Below are positions 10,453-21,671 of a DNA stretch of 64,000 nucleotides, in pieces. Every line of letters starts with the position of its first letter. Within the stretch, counting starts at the first letter, position 1. A model generated the notes under the pieces. That model worked only from the letters and a program-made list of their open reading frames with translations, did no database searches and was not told the DNA's origin. The stretch comes from Lunularia cruciata (taxonomy: Eukaryota > Streptophyta > Marchantiopsida > Lunulariales > Lunulariaceae). The position numbers and the translations under genes are program-made. The stretch is from NCBI GenBank assembly GCA_948567375.1, contig OX419760.1, forward strand, positions 56,792,001 through 56,856,000, written 5' to 3'.

Positions 10453-10458
10453 CACGTG
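10453..10458. promoter_or_regulatory. G-box (CACGTG) upstream of ARGLU1-like gene
   Basis: A perfect palindromic CACGTG core lies about 0.9 kb upstream of the ARGLU1-like ATG, at the point where composition switches from AT-rich to GC-richer. bZIP and bHLH factors bind such cores in plants. Functional relevance here is inference. Confidence 0.3.
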
Positions 10459-10459
10459 C

Positions 10460-11393
10460 TTCTGAGAAGATAGTCGTCGTCCCGTGCTTCCCTCCATTTC
10501 TTCATCGGGGCCTTCCTTTTCCATCGGTCGTTTTGTTGTGGAGGGAGGAGTCTATCCTCATTTGCGCACACTTCTCCTCTTCCATAACTCCGATGCTCTT
10601 CGATCCAAAATCAGAAGCCTCAATAGTGCGAAGTTTCAAGTTCATCAGAGTTACTGACGAATGTTCAGCTTTCCTTGCCTTGCAATCTCAAGAAGGAGTG
10701 GAGCTATTGAGGTGTGCTGTCGCCGATTTTGATTTTGCGTTGGTTTCGGGAGCTGTAGGTGATAGTAGGGTTTCTTGAAATTCAGCTGAAGGAGACGAGA
10801 TGTAAAGAACGAGAGTGAAGAAATAAGAGGGAAGTGGTAGTAGGTAATTAGTGAAGTGTGTAGATGTCGGTGCGGGAAGGGACGACTCGGGGTGTATGGA
10901 GCGCTTGTCCGTCCGTGTATAATCAGGGTTGATTTTGCCGTGTGGATGTGAGTGGAGGATGTCGCATTGGGCGGTGTAAGTATTGAGACTTTCGCTTTCT
11001 CGGGATTCTTGATGTCCAAGGTCGGATGTCGCCAGGTTGCTATGGTTGGCAAGCGTTTAGTCTGTGAGGCTGCAAATTTGGGAATGTGATTATGGTGTAC
11101 TCGGGAGAGCGCTTCGAAGTAACAATAGAAGTTGCCGCCTTGTTTCTACAGTGTAGAGTTGTACGTTCATACCTCACTGAGTACTGCTCTGCTACGCTCT
11201 ACTTGAATTTTGCTGAGAAGTGGTGACGCGAAGGTGGAGGTTGCGAAGTGTAGGGCGAAAGATGGGGACCTCGATGGAGTGTGGTAAATGAGGGTTTACG
11301 TTGTGGAGTTTGCAGTCCCGTTGAAGAGCAGCGTTGAAGAAGAAGGCTAATCGGAGGTTTTGTCTCGAACAAAGGGCGACAGAGGAGAAGGCG
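10460..11393 (+). promoter_or_regulatory. Promoter and 5' leader region of the ARGLU1-like gene
   Basis: GC-richer, CpG-containing sequence directly upstream of the first coding exon. Several short open frames occur on both strands (for example 10533-10778 plus and 11052-10651 minus). None shows a recognisable domain and none fits the downstream splice pattern. It most likely contains the transcription start and the 5' UTR. The transcription start itself cannot be placed from sequence. Confidence 0.5.
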
Positions 11394-14300
11394 ATGCCTC
11401 GATCAATCTCACGATCTCCTCCTCGCAAGGGTAGGCGGCGATCACCAGTACGTTCACCATCGCCATCAAGCCATCGGCACAGCAGTAGGAGGAGCAGGCG
11501 AGACCATAGAAGCCGCTCCCCCGCTCATCCGCATTCGCATGGCAGGTGTGTTACAGTGAGCAAACAATGGCCCCATGCTTGGCGTCTTTTCCATATATCT
11601 CCACTATGAGCTGGCAGTAATTGTTGTTGCGGTAGAGGCCATGTGAGAGTTGAGAATGTGTCGAGAAAGAGTCAAGAAAATGATGAAAAAGAGGAAAGGA
11701 ATGAGAATGAGATGGGAGCAGGCAGGCTCGGGATGGAAGGAGGGGGGTTTGATGAAGCTGCCGCTGGTTTGGAGAAATGCAATAGGCCTGGTGAAGGCCT
11801 CCTCAGGAACCTTGCATTCGCTTCTTCTTCTGCCTCTGCTGAACCCTGATGGCCGTCCTCTCCCCTCCGGTAATGGTAACATAGATGCGTTTATCCTGTT
11901 GCTTTCAGCTCCGGCCGCCATTCAGTTTGCTGATACGTAGGGTTTCGATTTCGAGAGATTCTGATTGAGTTTCAGGAGATGACGGAGGGGGAGGGGCGTG
12001 GGCTGAAAATTGATATTTGGGATTTGAAAAACGCAAGCCAATTTTGGACTGCATTCATCAGATGAATGACTGGGTGTTGGATGTAGACCTAACAGTTCGA
12101 AGGAGCTGGAGGCAGGGTATTGATGAAGAACCACCTGGTCCAAGAGCCTGTGAGAGCAATTCAGAACTGGAAATATGCAGTCACAGTGTGTAGAGTTCCT
12201 GTGATTTCGGTGTAGAAATTCAATGCAAAGTTGAGTGAATCAAAAGGTAAAACTGCTGTGAGGGAAATGGGCAGCTACAGCTGTGTCAAATATCAATACA
12301 AACGTCTGCATGTTATGTCTATCTTGCTTCCGCATGCGAATGTGCGTCTGCTGACTGTTTGTCATTCTTGGCTCTCTACAGACGCAAGAGTAGATCACCT
12401 TCTCCCAGACGGGGAAAGCAGCGTCGTGACCGACAGAGTCGTAGTCGCTCACGTTCACCACCATCACACAAGTCCCGGAGTCCAAGTCTCTTGTCATTGG
12501 AGAGGAGGCGGGCTGCTGAAAGGGTTCGTGAAGAAGAAGAACTCGAGAAGAAAAGGTTGGTTGATGTGGCTTTCACTATCCATTATCTTTGTGCATCTTG
12601 GTTACCGATCATTTGCATTTCATGAGTTCTGGATCACCCGTTCCCAGAATGGCTTCTGCTCTCATCTACCTATATCCATTATCTTTGTGGCTTACGTCTA
12701 GATTGTTGCGTTTGTTCTCAATCATGTCGAAAGAGCAGATTGTAGGGTATGCCATACTGGGTATGACAGACTCTACTACCAATACTGTCTACATGACATA
12801 CTTCACCATGTTCCTGTCTAGGAGTTAAGGCAGCACTAGAATCTTTCATATTCCACACCATGTACAGTTTTAAGCTTTAGTGAGATTCTCCGCATTCGCC
12901 CATTAACAGTCTTGGCGGTTTACTAAAAGAAAATTGGTTCTGACTTACTGTGCTTTGTAGTGTTGAAAGACTCATGCTGACATAGAGCATGGAGGGGTTA
13001 GTCCTCAGAAACTCGCCCCGGTGATGTCTCATAATTTTTTTGAGCCTCGGGTAGTTAATATCCTATGCCCCTAACATATTCGTGCTGTGACCAAGTCATG
13101 TTTTGCCCTCAAGGTTACACTTGCTCGCACTCACTAGGTACTCCAGGTAGCAGTGCATCACACACATCATGCTAGCCTCTGTATGCAGACTTACGCATGC
13201 TTCCTCTTTAGTAGCTGATAATTATTACGATCTTTACTGGGTTACCATCATATGTCAGAGTCATAGTCGGTCCTGTTAGACGTCGGTATGGAACTGGGTT
13301 GTTGACAACCGGTTCTGTATTCAATTTCTCAAATATGTTACTGTCAAATCCAGAGTCAGTCCAGTCAGACATTGGTATGGAACTGGGTCGTTTACAACAC
13401 GTTTTATATTCCATTGCTGAATATCTCATCAAGCAATGAAGTAGTCAGTGCTTTCATGAAGGCTTACTATGACCGCCTGTCTGCTTTTTCCTTCATTGTT
13501 TAGTGTTTTAAGACTCATGCGTTCATAGAGCATGCTGCGATTTACACTGTCTAATCCTCTTTTATTGCCATTCCATCTGCACTTCATATGCACTTGATGA
13601 GTTCCGGATCTCCCGTTCCTCGAATGGCTTCTGCTCTCATCTCTCATATCAGTCCTCTCACGCCCCGCTCGGATACAGCTAAGACACCATCCACTCCTCT
13701 CCCACTCCCCTTCGCGCCACTCCACCTGTCCTCAGTTACAGCTCTGCCTGTTGCTCCTTGCTCGATGTTTTTCTGTTTGATGGTCCTCCCCTGCTTTCAA
13801 TTTCAGATGCTTAATCTGTTGTGTCGTGGTTCTTATTCCATGATCTATAGTAGTCCTCTGCAGGTGCTACTTATGACATTTATCGATTACGTCCTTACTT
13901 CTGCTTATCTTCGTAATGCTAGATTCACTTACATTCCATTTGCATAGGTCCAATTCGTCTCGGTCTGCATACGTTCATGCATGCATTTCATATGTACTTT
14001 CTCGGTTCCATACTGAGTGGGTTCTGCATCCCCCGTCCATTGCTCCCATTTCTCAATTATGTTATATTGAGTTCAACTAGTCAGCCTTTCCATGACCAGC
14101 GTCAAGGCCGGTGGTTTGCTGCTCTTCTTAGAATTCTTGTCGTTCTCTGGAAGTAGCGTAATGTTTCTGTGTTGGTTTTACGTTGAGATGTTACCCGTCA
14201 GATGACAAATGTGATCTCGTAGGTACTCCACCTTCGTCTGTGTTCAATATTCCATTTTATTATACGTTACATTTCTCAGTCTTTTGAGGTGCACTTGATT

Positions 14301-15127
14301 GGCCCAAACAGGAGACAGCAGGAAGCAGAGATGAAACTCATTGAAGAGGAGACCGCCAGGAGAGTTGAGGAGGCAATAAGGAAGAAAGTACTTGAAGCTT
14401 TGGCCTCAGATGAAATGAAGAAGGAGGTCGAGCTGAAAATTCAAGAGGGTCGGAAGAGAATATTCGAGGATATTGCTAACCAACTCCAGCAAGAAAAAGA
14501 TGAAGCACTCGCCGAAGCAAAGAGAAAGGAGGTAAAGTCCTTTTGTTCGTTGCGGGGCCCACGGCTTTGTGTGCCTAATCAGGCCTGAATTCGTCGTCCT
14601 CACAAATATGTGTTGTGTGCCACCATTCTGTGACTATTGACAAGGCCTCACCATCTTGAAGTTTGGTGCACATCTCCGTTGCAAGTGGCTTCTCGTAGCA
14701 TGGTCGCTACTTCTGCTGAAAGCTTACTGGCTCGATATATCTCCGCCTTTGGCTGTGAAGTCTGTTTTGACTTTCTGGGAACTGTAACCTGTTTCGGTCA
14801 GGATATTGGATGTACTTTGTGGTTGTTGATTACTTCTAACCTTCGTTTATGTAATTTCAGGAGCAAGTACAACGAGAGAAGGAGGAGCTGGAGAAAATGT
14901 TAGAGGATAATAGGAGGAAGATCGAGGAGTCGCAAAGAAGAGCCGCGGAAGAACAGGCAAGAAAAGAGGAGGAGAGATATAGGGAGTTAGAGGCTTTACA
15001 GCGCCAGAAAGAGGAACAATTGCGGCGGAAGAAGTTGGAAGAAGAACAGAACAGGACCGAGCAGATGAAGATTTTGGGGAAAAAGAACACTCGACCCAAG
15101 CTGTCGTTTGCTCTTGGTTCGAAATGA
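11394..15127 (+). CDS. ARGLU1: ARGLU1-like arginine- and glutamate-rich protein
   Basis: Four coding exons, 11394-11545, 12382-12555, 14312-14531 and 14861-15127, join in phase through GT/AG introns (836, 1756 and 329 bases) to give 270 aa. Residues 1 to about 85 are an Arg/Ser/Pro-rich, RS-like region (S-R-S-R-S-R-S-P-P). From about residue 88 the protein is a charged Glu/Arg/Lys helix (E-R-R-R-A-A-E-R-V-R-E-E-E-E-L) and ends K-N-T-R-P-K-L-S-F-A-L-G-S-K. That order and length match animal and plant ARGLU1, a nuclear protein linked to splicing and, in animals, to Mediator and nuclear-receptor transcription. The ATG is the first one in frame before the RS region. The exon 2 donor (AG|GTTGGT) is weak, as is seen in introns that are often retained. 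No frame break is present and the gene looks functional. Confidence 0.9.
11546..12381 (+). other. Intron 1 of the ARGLU1-like gene
   Basis: An 836-base intron with donor GTGTGT and acceptor CTCTACAG. Open frames of up to 105 codons occur on both strands here (about 11604-11940). They overlap each other, have low-complexity composition and cross no splice signals, so they are taken as chance. No mobile element is recognised. Confidence 0.75.
12556..14311 (+). other. Intron 2 of the ARGLU1-like gene, internally repetitive
   Basis: A 1756-base intron containing diverged internal duplications. The best conserved is a ~46-base unit at 12622-12667 and 13597-13642, which differs at only a few positions. 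Shorter related pairs occur at 12960-12990 and 13505-13540 (both with 'agactcatg' and 'catagagcatg'), and at 13270-13340 and 13350-13420 ('ggtatggaactgggt'). In vertebrates the second intron of ARGLU1 holds an ultraconserved, alternatively spliced element that regulates the gene. Whether this plant intron is regulated in a similar way is speculation. Confidence 0.65.
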
Positions 15128-16974
15128 AAGGTGTTGTTGAGTTTAGCCCTTACTGTTACTCTTATTCTCTTTTCCAGGGCTGCCAGACTTCCAGCACCCA
15201 AAAGGTGCAAAGCGGAAAGCCGAACTCAAGGCCCATGTTTCTTTGAAGTTTGTACATTTACGGTCTCATAGTTAATTGATTGAGTCAAGATATTATAAAG
15301 AGCTTCAAGCCGTACTCCAGGGGAGATTACCCGAGGAAGCTTAAAGTCGCCGGACTTGACACTTCATGCTCAGGAGGCAATTTTTGTACGCCTTAATAGT
15401 CCAGCGCGTGAGTGATCTTTCAGTGCTGCTTTCTAGTCTCTTCTTGAGTCATCAATCAAGATAAAGACCATGTAATGTAGAATGGACAAGTCATGGATTG
15501 TCCAGTAATGTGGATACCTGCTGTCCTCTTTTGTTGGTGGCTTCCCGAACTTGTATACCATGAATCTCGCACATAGTGTATGAAATCGAGGATTGAATTC
15601 AGTCAAGTGGTCCCCCTAATTTTTCTTGGTCTTGGTCTTCTTGGTATCACTTCTAGCTTTTGCTGAATTGGTTCATTTCTATATCTCTTGAATCTCTTTT
15701 AGAAAACCAAATTGACAAGCCCAGTGGAAGAGAAAGAGGTTTGTTCGTCCTCTTTCCCTGTCTATCCATATGTGGATGATCATTGCTATGTGAAGTTTCT
15801 TAAACATGGCTAAACTTGATCACTTCTTCCCTTGTCCCTATGCTAGCTATAATTGGATGATCATTGATCGTTTAAGCACTTTGAAACAAAACTAAAATCT
15901 GATCACTCCGCAGTTACTCCCACCGACTGGACTACAAAACACTTCGCTAATAATTGAACATGCAATGTTTTGTTGACTAAATCAAACTGGATTGTCATGG
16001 TATTTATACCTGGGCATGATGGGAGTCAAATTGAAGAAAGCGCATAATTCATATCTCTAGTTGTGTCCCCAATTACAGGGAACCATTTCCGTCTGATACT
16101 TTCAAGTTACTAATTTCAATGTAATATTTCTTTATCGATAGCATTCGCCGATTCCAGTTTTGAACGTCCGAGGCATTGTATATATGTCGTATCTGCGAAG
16201 AACTTAGCAAGATAATTTAGTCAAAAACCTGACAATGTTGAATCGGCATTGCAGGCTAAGGTTTTGTCCTACATTTGCAGGTGGTGATGACGATCACCTA
16301 AAACACTGAAAACCTCGATAGTCATTCACACACGCAAATGCAAATCTGTTGTAAGCTTGTTGATGTCCAGGATGTCCATAGTCTGAACCTTTTCATGAAA
16401 GGAAGACTGAATCATGTACGGCTCGGGTTACTTCCTTGCACAACCCATGAAAACAATGATAATGTTGATCAATCGTGGGATTAATTACATATTTGAGATC
16501 CTAGCTTTGGGATCTTCAAATATACTTGGAACTAGGTTGCGTTCATCTGTCGACGAGAATACTTCTGCACCCGCCCGAAGGAGACTCCGACTCTTGCTCA
16601 ATTTGAATAGACTGCAATCTAAAGATTCATATCTACTCGACATGATTCTTCTTTCTCTCTGGAATATCTACTCCATACAATTCTTACAATTCTTATCTAC
16701 TCCATACAATTTTTCTTACTCCTACTTCCTATCATGTTTGTGAACTTTTGATAATTTTGATAAGAGTATCATAGGCATCTTGGTGAATTTATAGGACGAA
16801 ACATGTGTCAATGTGTCACAAGGAACTTAACACATAGAAAGACATCTCTGCTAATTGTTTTGGAGGAGTAGTGTCACAAGGAACTAACACATAGAAATAC
16901 ATCTCTGCTAATTGTTTTGGAGGAGAATGTATTACTAATAGAGGAGATTACATGCAGTATTCAAAGAGTAGTGT
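15128..16974. other. ARGLU1-like 3' UTR and intergenic sequence
   Basis: The first few hundred bases after the stop codon are probably 3' UTR, but no clear polyadenylation signal can be chosen with confidence. The rest contains only short chance frames, including one at 16414-16743 with no recognisable domain. A two-unit tandem repeat lies near the end (16810-16925). Confidence 0.55.
16810..16925. repeat. Two-unit tandem repeat (~58 bp)
   Basis: Two adjacent copies of a ~58-base unit that begins GTGTCACAAGGAACT and ends TTGTTTTGGAGGAG, differing at only two or three positions. It is a recent local duplication just upstream of the second non-LTR-like fragment. Confidence 0.9.
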
Positions 16975-17640
16975 ACTTTTGGTCTCTTTATTTCCTTTGG
17001 TTTCTTCGTTGTAGAGAAGATGAGTCTTGAGAGTTTGTGAAAGAGATCGAGTATGGGCCCTTTTTTTTTAATGTACTATTGTGGTAGATGAGAAATAGTT
17101 TGTCTCTAATAAAGAATTTATATCCTGAATTGATTTTCCATCTTTTGTCTTTATGCCTTATAGTCATTGATAGAAATAAATAGTCTCTACAAGCTTTACA
17201 TTCTCTTCTTGTTGCCCTATTCATTCCTTATGGTCTAGGCCACAAGGAATCTCTTGTTTGGGCTAGATATGTCTTCTTGGATCCTACTTTGACCACATAC
17301 TAAGATATTTAAAATTTTAGTATCTATTAACTTTATAGGAATGAAGTCCTATCTTGGGGTTGGTCCACAAGTGCATCTTTATTAGATATATTTACTTTTT
17401 TCAAATTGAAGATGGAGGATTGCCATTAGGTATATGATTCTTTTATGATATAAGAGTGTTTATACATGACATGGAGTGAATGTGGTATGCCTTGGAACAA
17501 CATGGGCATGCTTCCTTTACTGTAGATTTTCACACATATAATCCAAAGAAGCTATCGGGGCTTAGCCCCATTTTACCTTTTTTTCTCTCTCCCTTGTAGT
17601 GCTTGATGGGTCTTCCCATCCTTCATTTTTTCTATGAAGG
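16975..17640 (+). mobile_element. Non-LTR-like reverse transcriptase element, 3' fragment, copy 2
   Basis: Broken frames parallel copy 1. The segment at about 17020-17095 resembles 7940-7998 (E-S-F-V-K-E-I-E against E-T-Y-V-I-E-V-E), both followed by 'ttgtggtagatgaga'. The 3' end at 17555-17625 shares 'ggggcttagccccattttacc' and 'cttgatgggtcttcccatcc' with 8965-9035. The middle is deleted or diverged. It is a decayed, 5'-truncated copy. Confidence 0.6.
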
Positions 17641-17939
17641 ATGGGAAGACCTCCTTTTTCTCAAGAATCTATTTGCCAGGCAATGTTAGTTTTATTTGTT
17701 GTATTTATTGGGCTCAATTAGAATGGGCTTGTTTATACACATAACAAGACACAAGACATTTCTTGTAAAGTCTTTAATTGCTTACAAAGCAATATTCTTT
17801 CAAGTGAGAAGTCAGTAACGTAAACTCAGTAGTCATCATTTCCCTATTTAATGATAGAAAAATCAAACTAAACCTGCATTGCATTAACCTCCACAAAATT
17901 TTTCAAGCAATAGAAATTGACCTTGCATTTACGCAAAAC

Positions 17940-18155
17940 ACTCTTTGAAGCCTTAAGAAGCATCTACACTATTCACCAATGCTTCTTAGGATTATGGTTC
18001 TTCTTGGAAAGTACTCTTTGAAGACTTTTGAAACATCTACACAATTCATTATTATTTCTTATAATTGTAGTTCCTTTTGGATAGTACTCTTTCAAGCCTT
18101 TTGAAGCATTGGCATAATTTACAATTGCTTCTTTGAAATGGGGTTCTTATTGGAC
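17940..18155. repeat. Three imperfect ~72-bp tandem repeats
   Basis: Three successive units start with 'actctttgaagcctt', 'actctttgaagactt' and 'actctttcaagcctt'. Each continues with 'gaa(g/a)catct/ggca' and ends in 'ttcttcttgga' or a similar sequence. Divergence between units is substantial, so the array is old. No coding potential is evident. Confidence 0.8.
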
Positions 18156-20520
18156 AACTTGGAGAATGGCTGATTAGCTCTATGCTTGCATTTTTGAAAA
18201 GTGGCAGTAGATGGGTCATAATGAGTTTGAAATATTTCACCAAGTTGTCTTGTATGAATGCAAGCAAGCTCATGCGTGTTGTACTAGAGTAAGTTCATCA
18301 TTAGACTTGTTTGATTAGCCATGCTTGCAAACAAATATGAGAAATACAGTTTGCCTAGTAGACACCATTAGCCCAATGGGTATAAGAGTAAGAAACAATC
18401 ACAACATGTAAGAAGAACAATGTTTCATGTGAGTTGTAGAGAGAACCTGCAAGAGAACCAAAGAAATGCAATTTATGTGACAAATATTGAGAAGTACAAT
18501 TTGCAAGAGACCCAAAGAACTGCAAATCACACTGCAGACCTAAAACATGCAGTTTGTGTATCAGACCTTGATTGTATTTGCCGGGTCTGAGCAAAGTCAA
18601 TATTTGGGGTATTTGTCATATTTTAGACTCAAAACCCCATAATTAAGGAAGCATGAACATGGTTTTAACATACTTAAACATGTATGGATATAAACATGTT
18701 CGAGATAACCAAGTTACATTGCAACATCTTTAGTACAAAATATATTTCTGGAAGGAGCAAGTACAATGACATCAACACATATCTTCCTATTTACTGACAT
18801 AAAACACTTGAGCTTCAAATAATATCACCTTTTATAGATTTTTGTCACATGGTAAAAGAGAGGTATTCTAGCCAAGTCATATAAATCTAAGCATATAATA
18901 TTGTATGGGTAAACCCAAGTGCACATTTATGCATAGCAAACCTAAGTGCATACATATGCACAACAAACCAAGGTGTCCAATGCAAAACATAATACATATG
19001 CTTCTCTTAAAGATAAATTAATAAATATTAAAGAGAAGAGATATGTTGTTTGTACTTACGCTTTGTCCTTTGAGTACAAAATATTAAAATTAGTGCTTCT
19101 TATCAAAGTGAAATTATTAAATTTTAGTGAAAGCAGTTAATATGTTATATTGCAGTAGAGAGAACATTAATTAAGAAGAAAAGAAAATTTTTCCTCACAA
19201 AGTATTTAATATTGTGTACCTATTCAGTTAATTTCATTATGAGTAAAAGAGAGTTGGGGGTTCAATGATTTACTACAAAGTAAGCAAATATTTTTAGTAT
19301 CCAAAAAGCAAAAAAATAATAGATGCATGTGCACAAGATTACATATGATTGAGATTTATTTTACCTACATTAAGCATTGGCTTTTGATTTTGCTTTGATT
19401 AAGGCTAATATCGTTAGTAAAACTACAAGTGCATGTAAGAAATTGCAAATAATAAATATAAAAATAAAAACCAAGAAGAAAAAGTTTCTCAGGGAGAGGC
19501 TACTTAAGGAGTTTGTAAAGTGTAGGTTTAAAGGAAATATTAGCTACACAAGGAAATTTAGCCAATATTGTATATAAAGTCTAGATTGTAGATGAAAGTA
19601 TATATGCATGCCCTATGAGACATATACCTTAATCTGCACTATTGATGTAAAAATATTTCATTACCATGATTCAAAAGTTTTCATTATCATGTAATGTTCT
19701 CCATCTATGAGTTGGAAACAAGAATATTGAAGAAGAAGTTCCTCTAGAAGTAGAGGAATACCATGCAAGAGGTATTTAGCTTAGGTTTGAAACTATAAAA
19801 GGAAATTTAGTAGAAATTTTTCAAGAGTATTATTTGGAGTGATGATAAATGTATCTGATTAATGGGTGTATACCTTTACAAGTACAGTTGATACTAAATA
19901 TTTATTTTCTTACAAATATTCAAATTTAGTAGTGATTTGATTGAGATTCAATTTCCTTCACAATAGTAGTAGTGTATGGCTTATAAGGTACAAACCAAGC
20001 AGGCTTCATTGAAGTCGCTTTTGCAAAATATCTTCTCCAACATTTGACTCAAATAGAAAACTATTGCATCTTAGGATGCTCATTATAAGGCACGTGCCTT
20101 TCTTGTACCCATACTTGGAAAAACGAAGATTTTAGAGCTTGAATAGAGAAAAAACATTAATTTTTTTGCAAAATCAGAATTTTTTTTCTTTGTTACTTGT
20201 TTCTGTGAGCCATTGTTTTGATGTTTCCTTGGATGAGCCATATGATTTACATATTTTTATATCGTAGATATATTAAGATGGATATCTCATATTAATTACT
20301 ATTGTAGTTACTTTATTTATTTTCCTTGTATTGTTTATTTGATGGGTGTCTCCCGATCCTTTTTGCTATCTTTTATGTGTATGACGCAAAGAGATTGGGA
20401 AAGGAAATCCCTCTTCCAAGAAATTTATATCATTCAAATTTTATGAGTCAAATTCATATGCAAGAACATTGCAATTGCTAACTAGCATATTTGTTATCAA
20501 TGAAGACAATTGGCTATCAC
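18156..20520. other. AT-rich intergenic sequence without recognised features
   Basis: Only short frames occur (for example 18946-19140 and 19377-19577, lysine-rich by composition). No domain, LTR or clear repeat is seen. A short inexact repetition of 'gcaatttatgtgacaaatattgagaa' type segments lies at 18440-18560. Confidence 0.6.
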
Positions 20521-20522
20521 AC

Positions 20523-21236
20523 GTATTCGATCATCTGCTCCTGATTAGCTCAGTCCCCTTTGAACTCTCCATTGGTCCCATCACTTGGAGCTTGATAACC
20601 CCATGAACTTTGCCTGTTGATTTGCACCTTTCTTGTCAACTGCAAAAGTTTGCAAGCAACGTCTCCTAGGTACTCTTCAATCTCCATAAGTTTCACCGGG
20701 CTATCAAGAACCCCATGGTCTGCTTTCGTTTAGCCGCGCTTCAAGTAATCAGCAAAGCTCTCAGCGTTACGTGTAACTCTGCCGCTTTGTAGAACATGAT
20801 GGGAACAACTGTTCTCATCATGTTCTATGACCAATCTTAGCAGCTTGAAGATAGCCGGAGAAACTTTTATATCTTGCAGACTTCTCGATATGCCTTGATC
20901 TGCTCCGGCGATCCTGGACCTCAGTTTAAACTGCGTAAAATCTCCTCACTGCTTCTGAGAGAGTGCATCTAGTCAATGAATTCCACTTCTTTCGTGGACT
21001 ATTCCTGTTGGATCGTGCTGAGCAGCAACAGACTGTGGATTATTCCTTTTGGGTCCTGCAGAGTTTGAGCTAGGTTGACTGTGAGGCATGTGAGGTCTCG
21101 AATTTAGTATACGATAGGGAGCAACTGCAACTCCAAGTGACTTGCTTACCCGCCAAGAGGGACGGCATGACGCTTTTCTCAAAGAGGAGTGCCAGAAGTG
21201 AGGATTAGTAATCTGGATCGCATACTCAAGACTCAA
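20523..21236 (-). pseudogene. Relic of an unidentified host gene (two exon-like blocks)
   Basis: GC-richer sequence on the minus strand just downstream of CCD8. An exon-like block begins after an acceptor-like TTTTACGCAG (about 20933) and reads about 60 codons (F-K-L-R-S-R-I-A-G-A-D-Q-G-I-S-R-S, then A-I-F-K-L-L-R-L-V-I-E-H-D-E-N). It meets one TAA (about 20731) and continues in the same frame for about 60 more codons (L-M-E-I-E-E-Y-L-G-D-V-A-C-K-L-L-Q-L-T-R-K) to a TGA. An upstream block (21236-20973) is open for 87 codons. The codon composition looks like real protein, but no family is recognised. The single stop suggests a recent pseudogene or a local sequence error. Confidence 0.45.
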
Positions 21237-21671
21237 GTTTGTAAATTGACATCAACTCATCAGCAGTCCCACTGAACGTAAGGACATAAAAGAAAGACAA
21301 TATACATGAAGAGACATATGTATAGCATTGTAGCAACGATACAGAAATCAACAAGCTGCTCCTCATGCTGAATATATGTACAATTCAGAAAGTATAAATT
21401 AAAGGAGTAGCAGCTATGAGTATGTCCATGGCCTTGACAGTTCATATCCACTTAACTGTCATTACGATCTTATCTCCATCTACCGCTATGCTGAAGTGGC
21501 TCGGATTTGACATATCCAGTTGAATTTACCGGAACTCTAAAATTTGCCTATACTTAAGGCGTTTCTCGACACAAGAAAGGAAGTACATCGATATAGTAGA
21601 TGGCTAAATTAAAGGTTAAAAATGTTATACATCGACTTAAGATGTGTATTCACATGAATTACTTTTGTAGA

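Noticed and set aside
10533-10778. 81-codon plus-strand frame upstream of ARGLU1
   Set aside because: No domain, no consistent splice link to the ARGLU1 exons, and overlapped by an equally long minus-strand frame. Best taken as promoter or 5' UTR sequence.
11604-11940. Overlapping frames on both strands (up to 105 codons)
   Set aside because: They lie in ARGLU1 intron 1, overlap each other in several frames and have biased composition only.
16414-16743. 109-codon plus-strand frame in the ARGLU1-CCD8 interval
   Set aside because: Hydrophobic, low-complexity C-terminus, no recognisable domain, no splice or repeat support.
17940-18155. Possible CRISPR-like array
   Set aside because: Units are imperfect direct tandem repeats without unique spacers, in a plant nuclear context.
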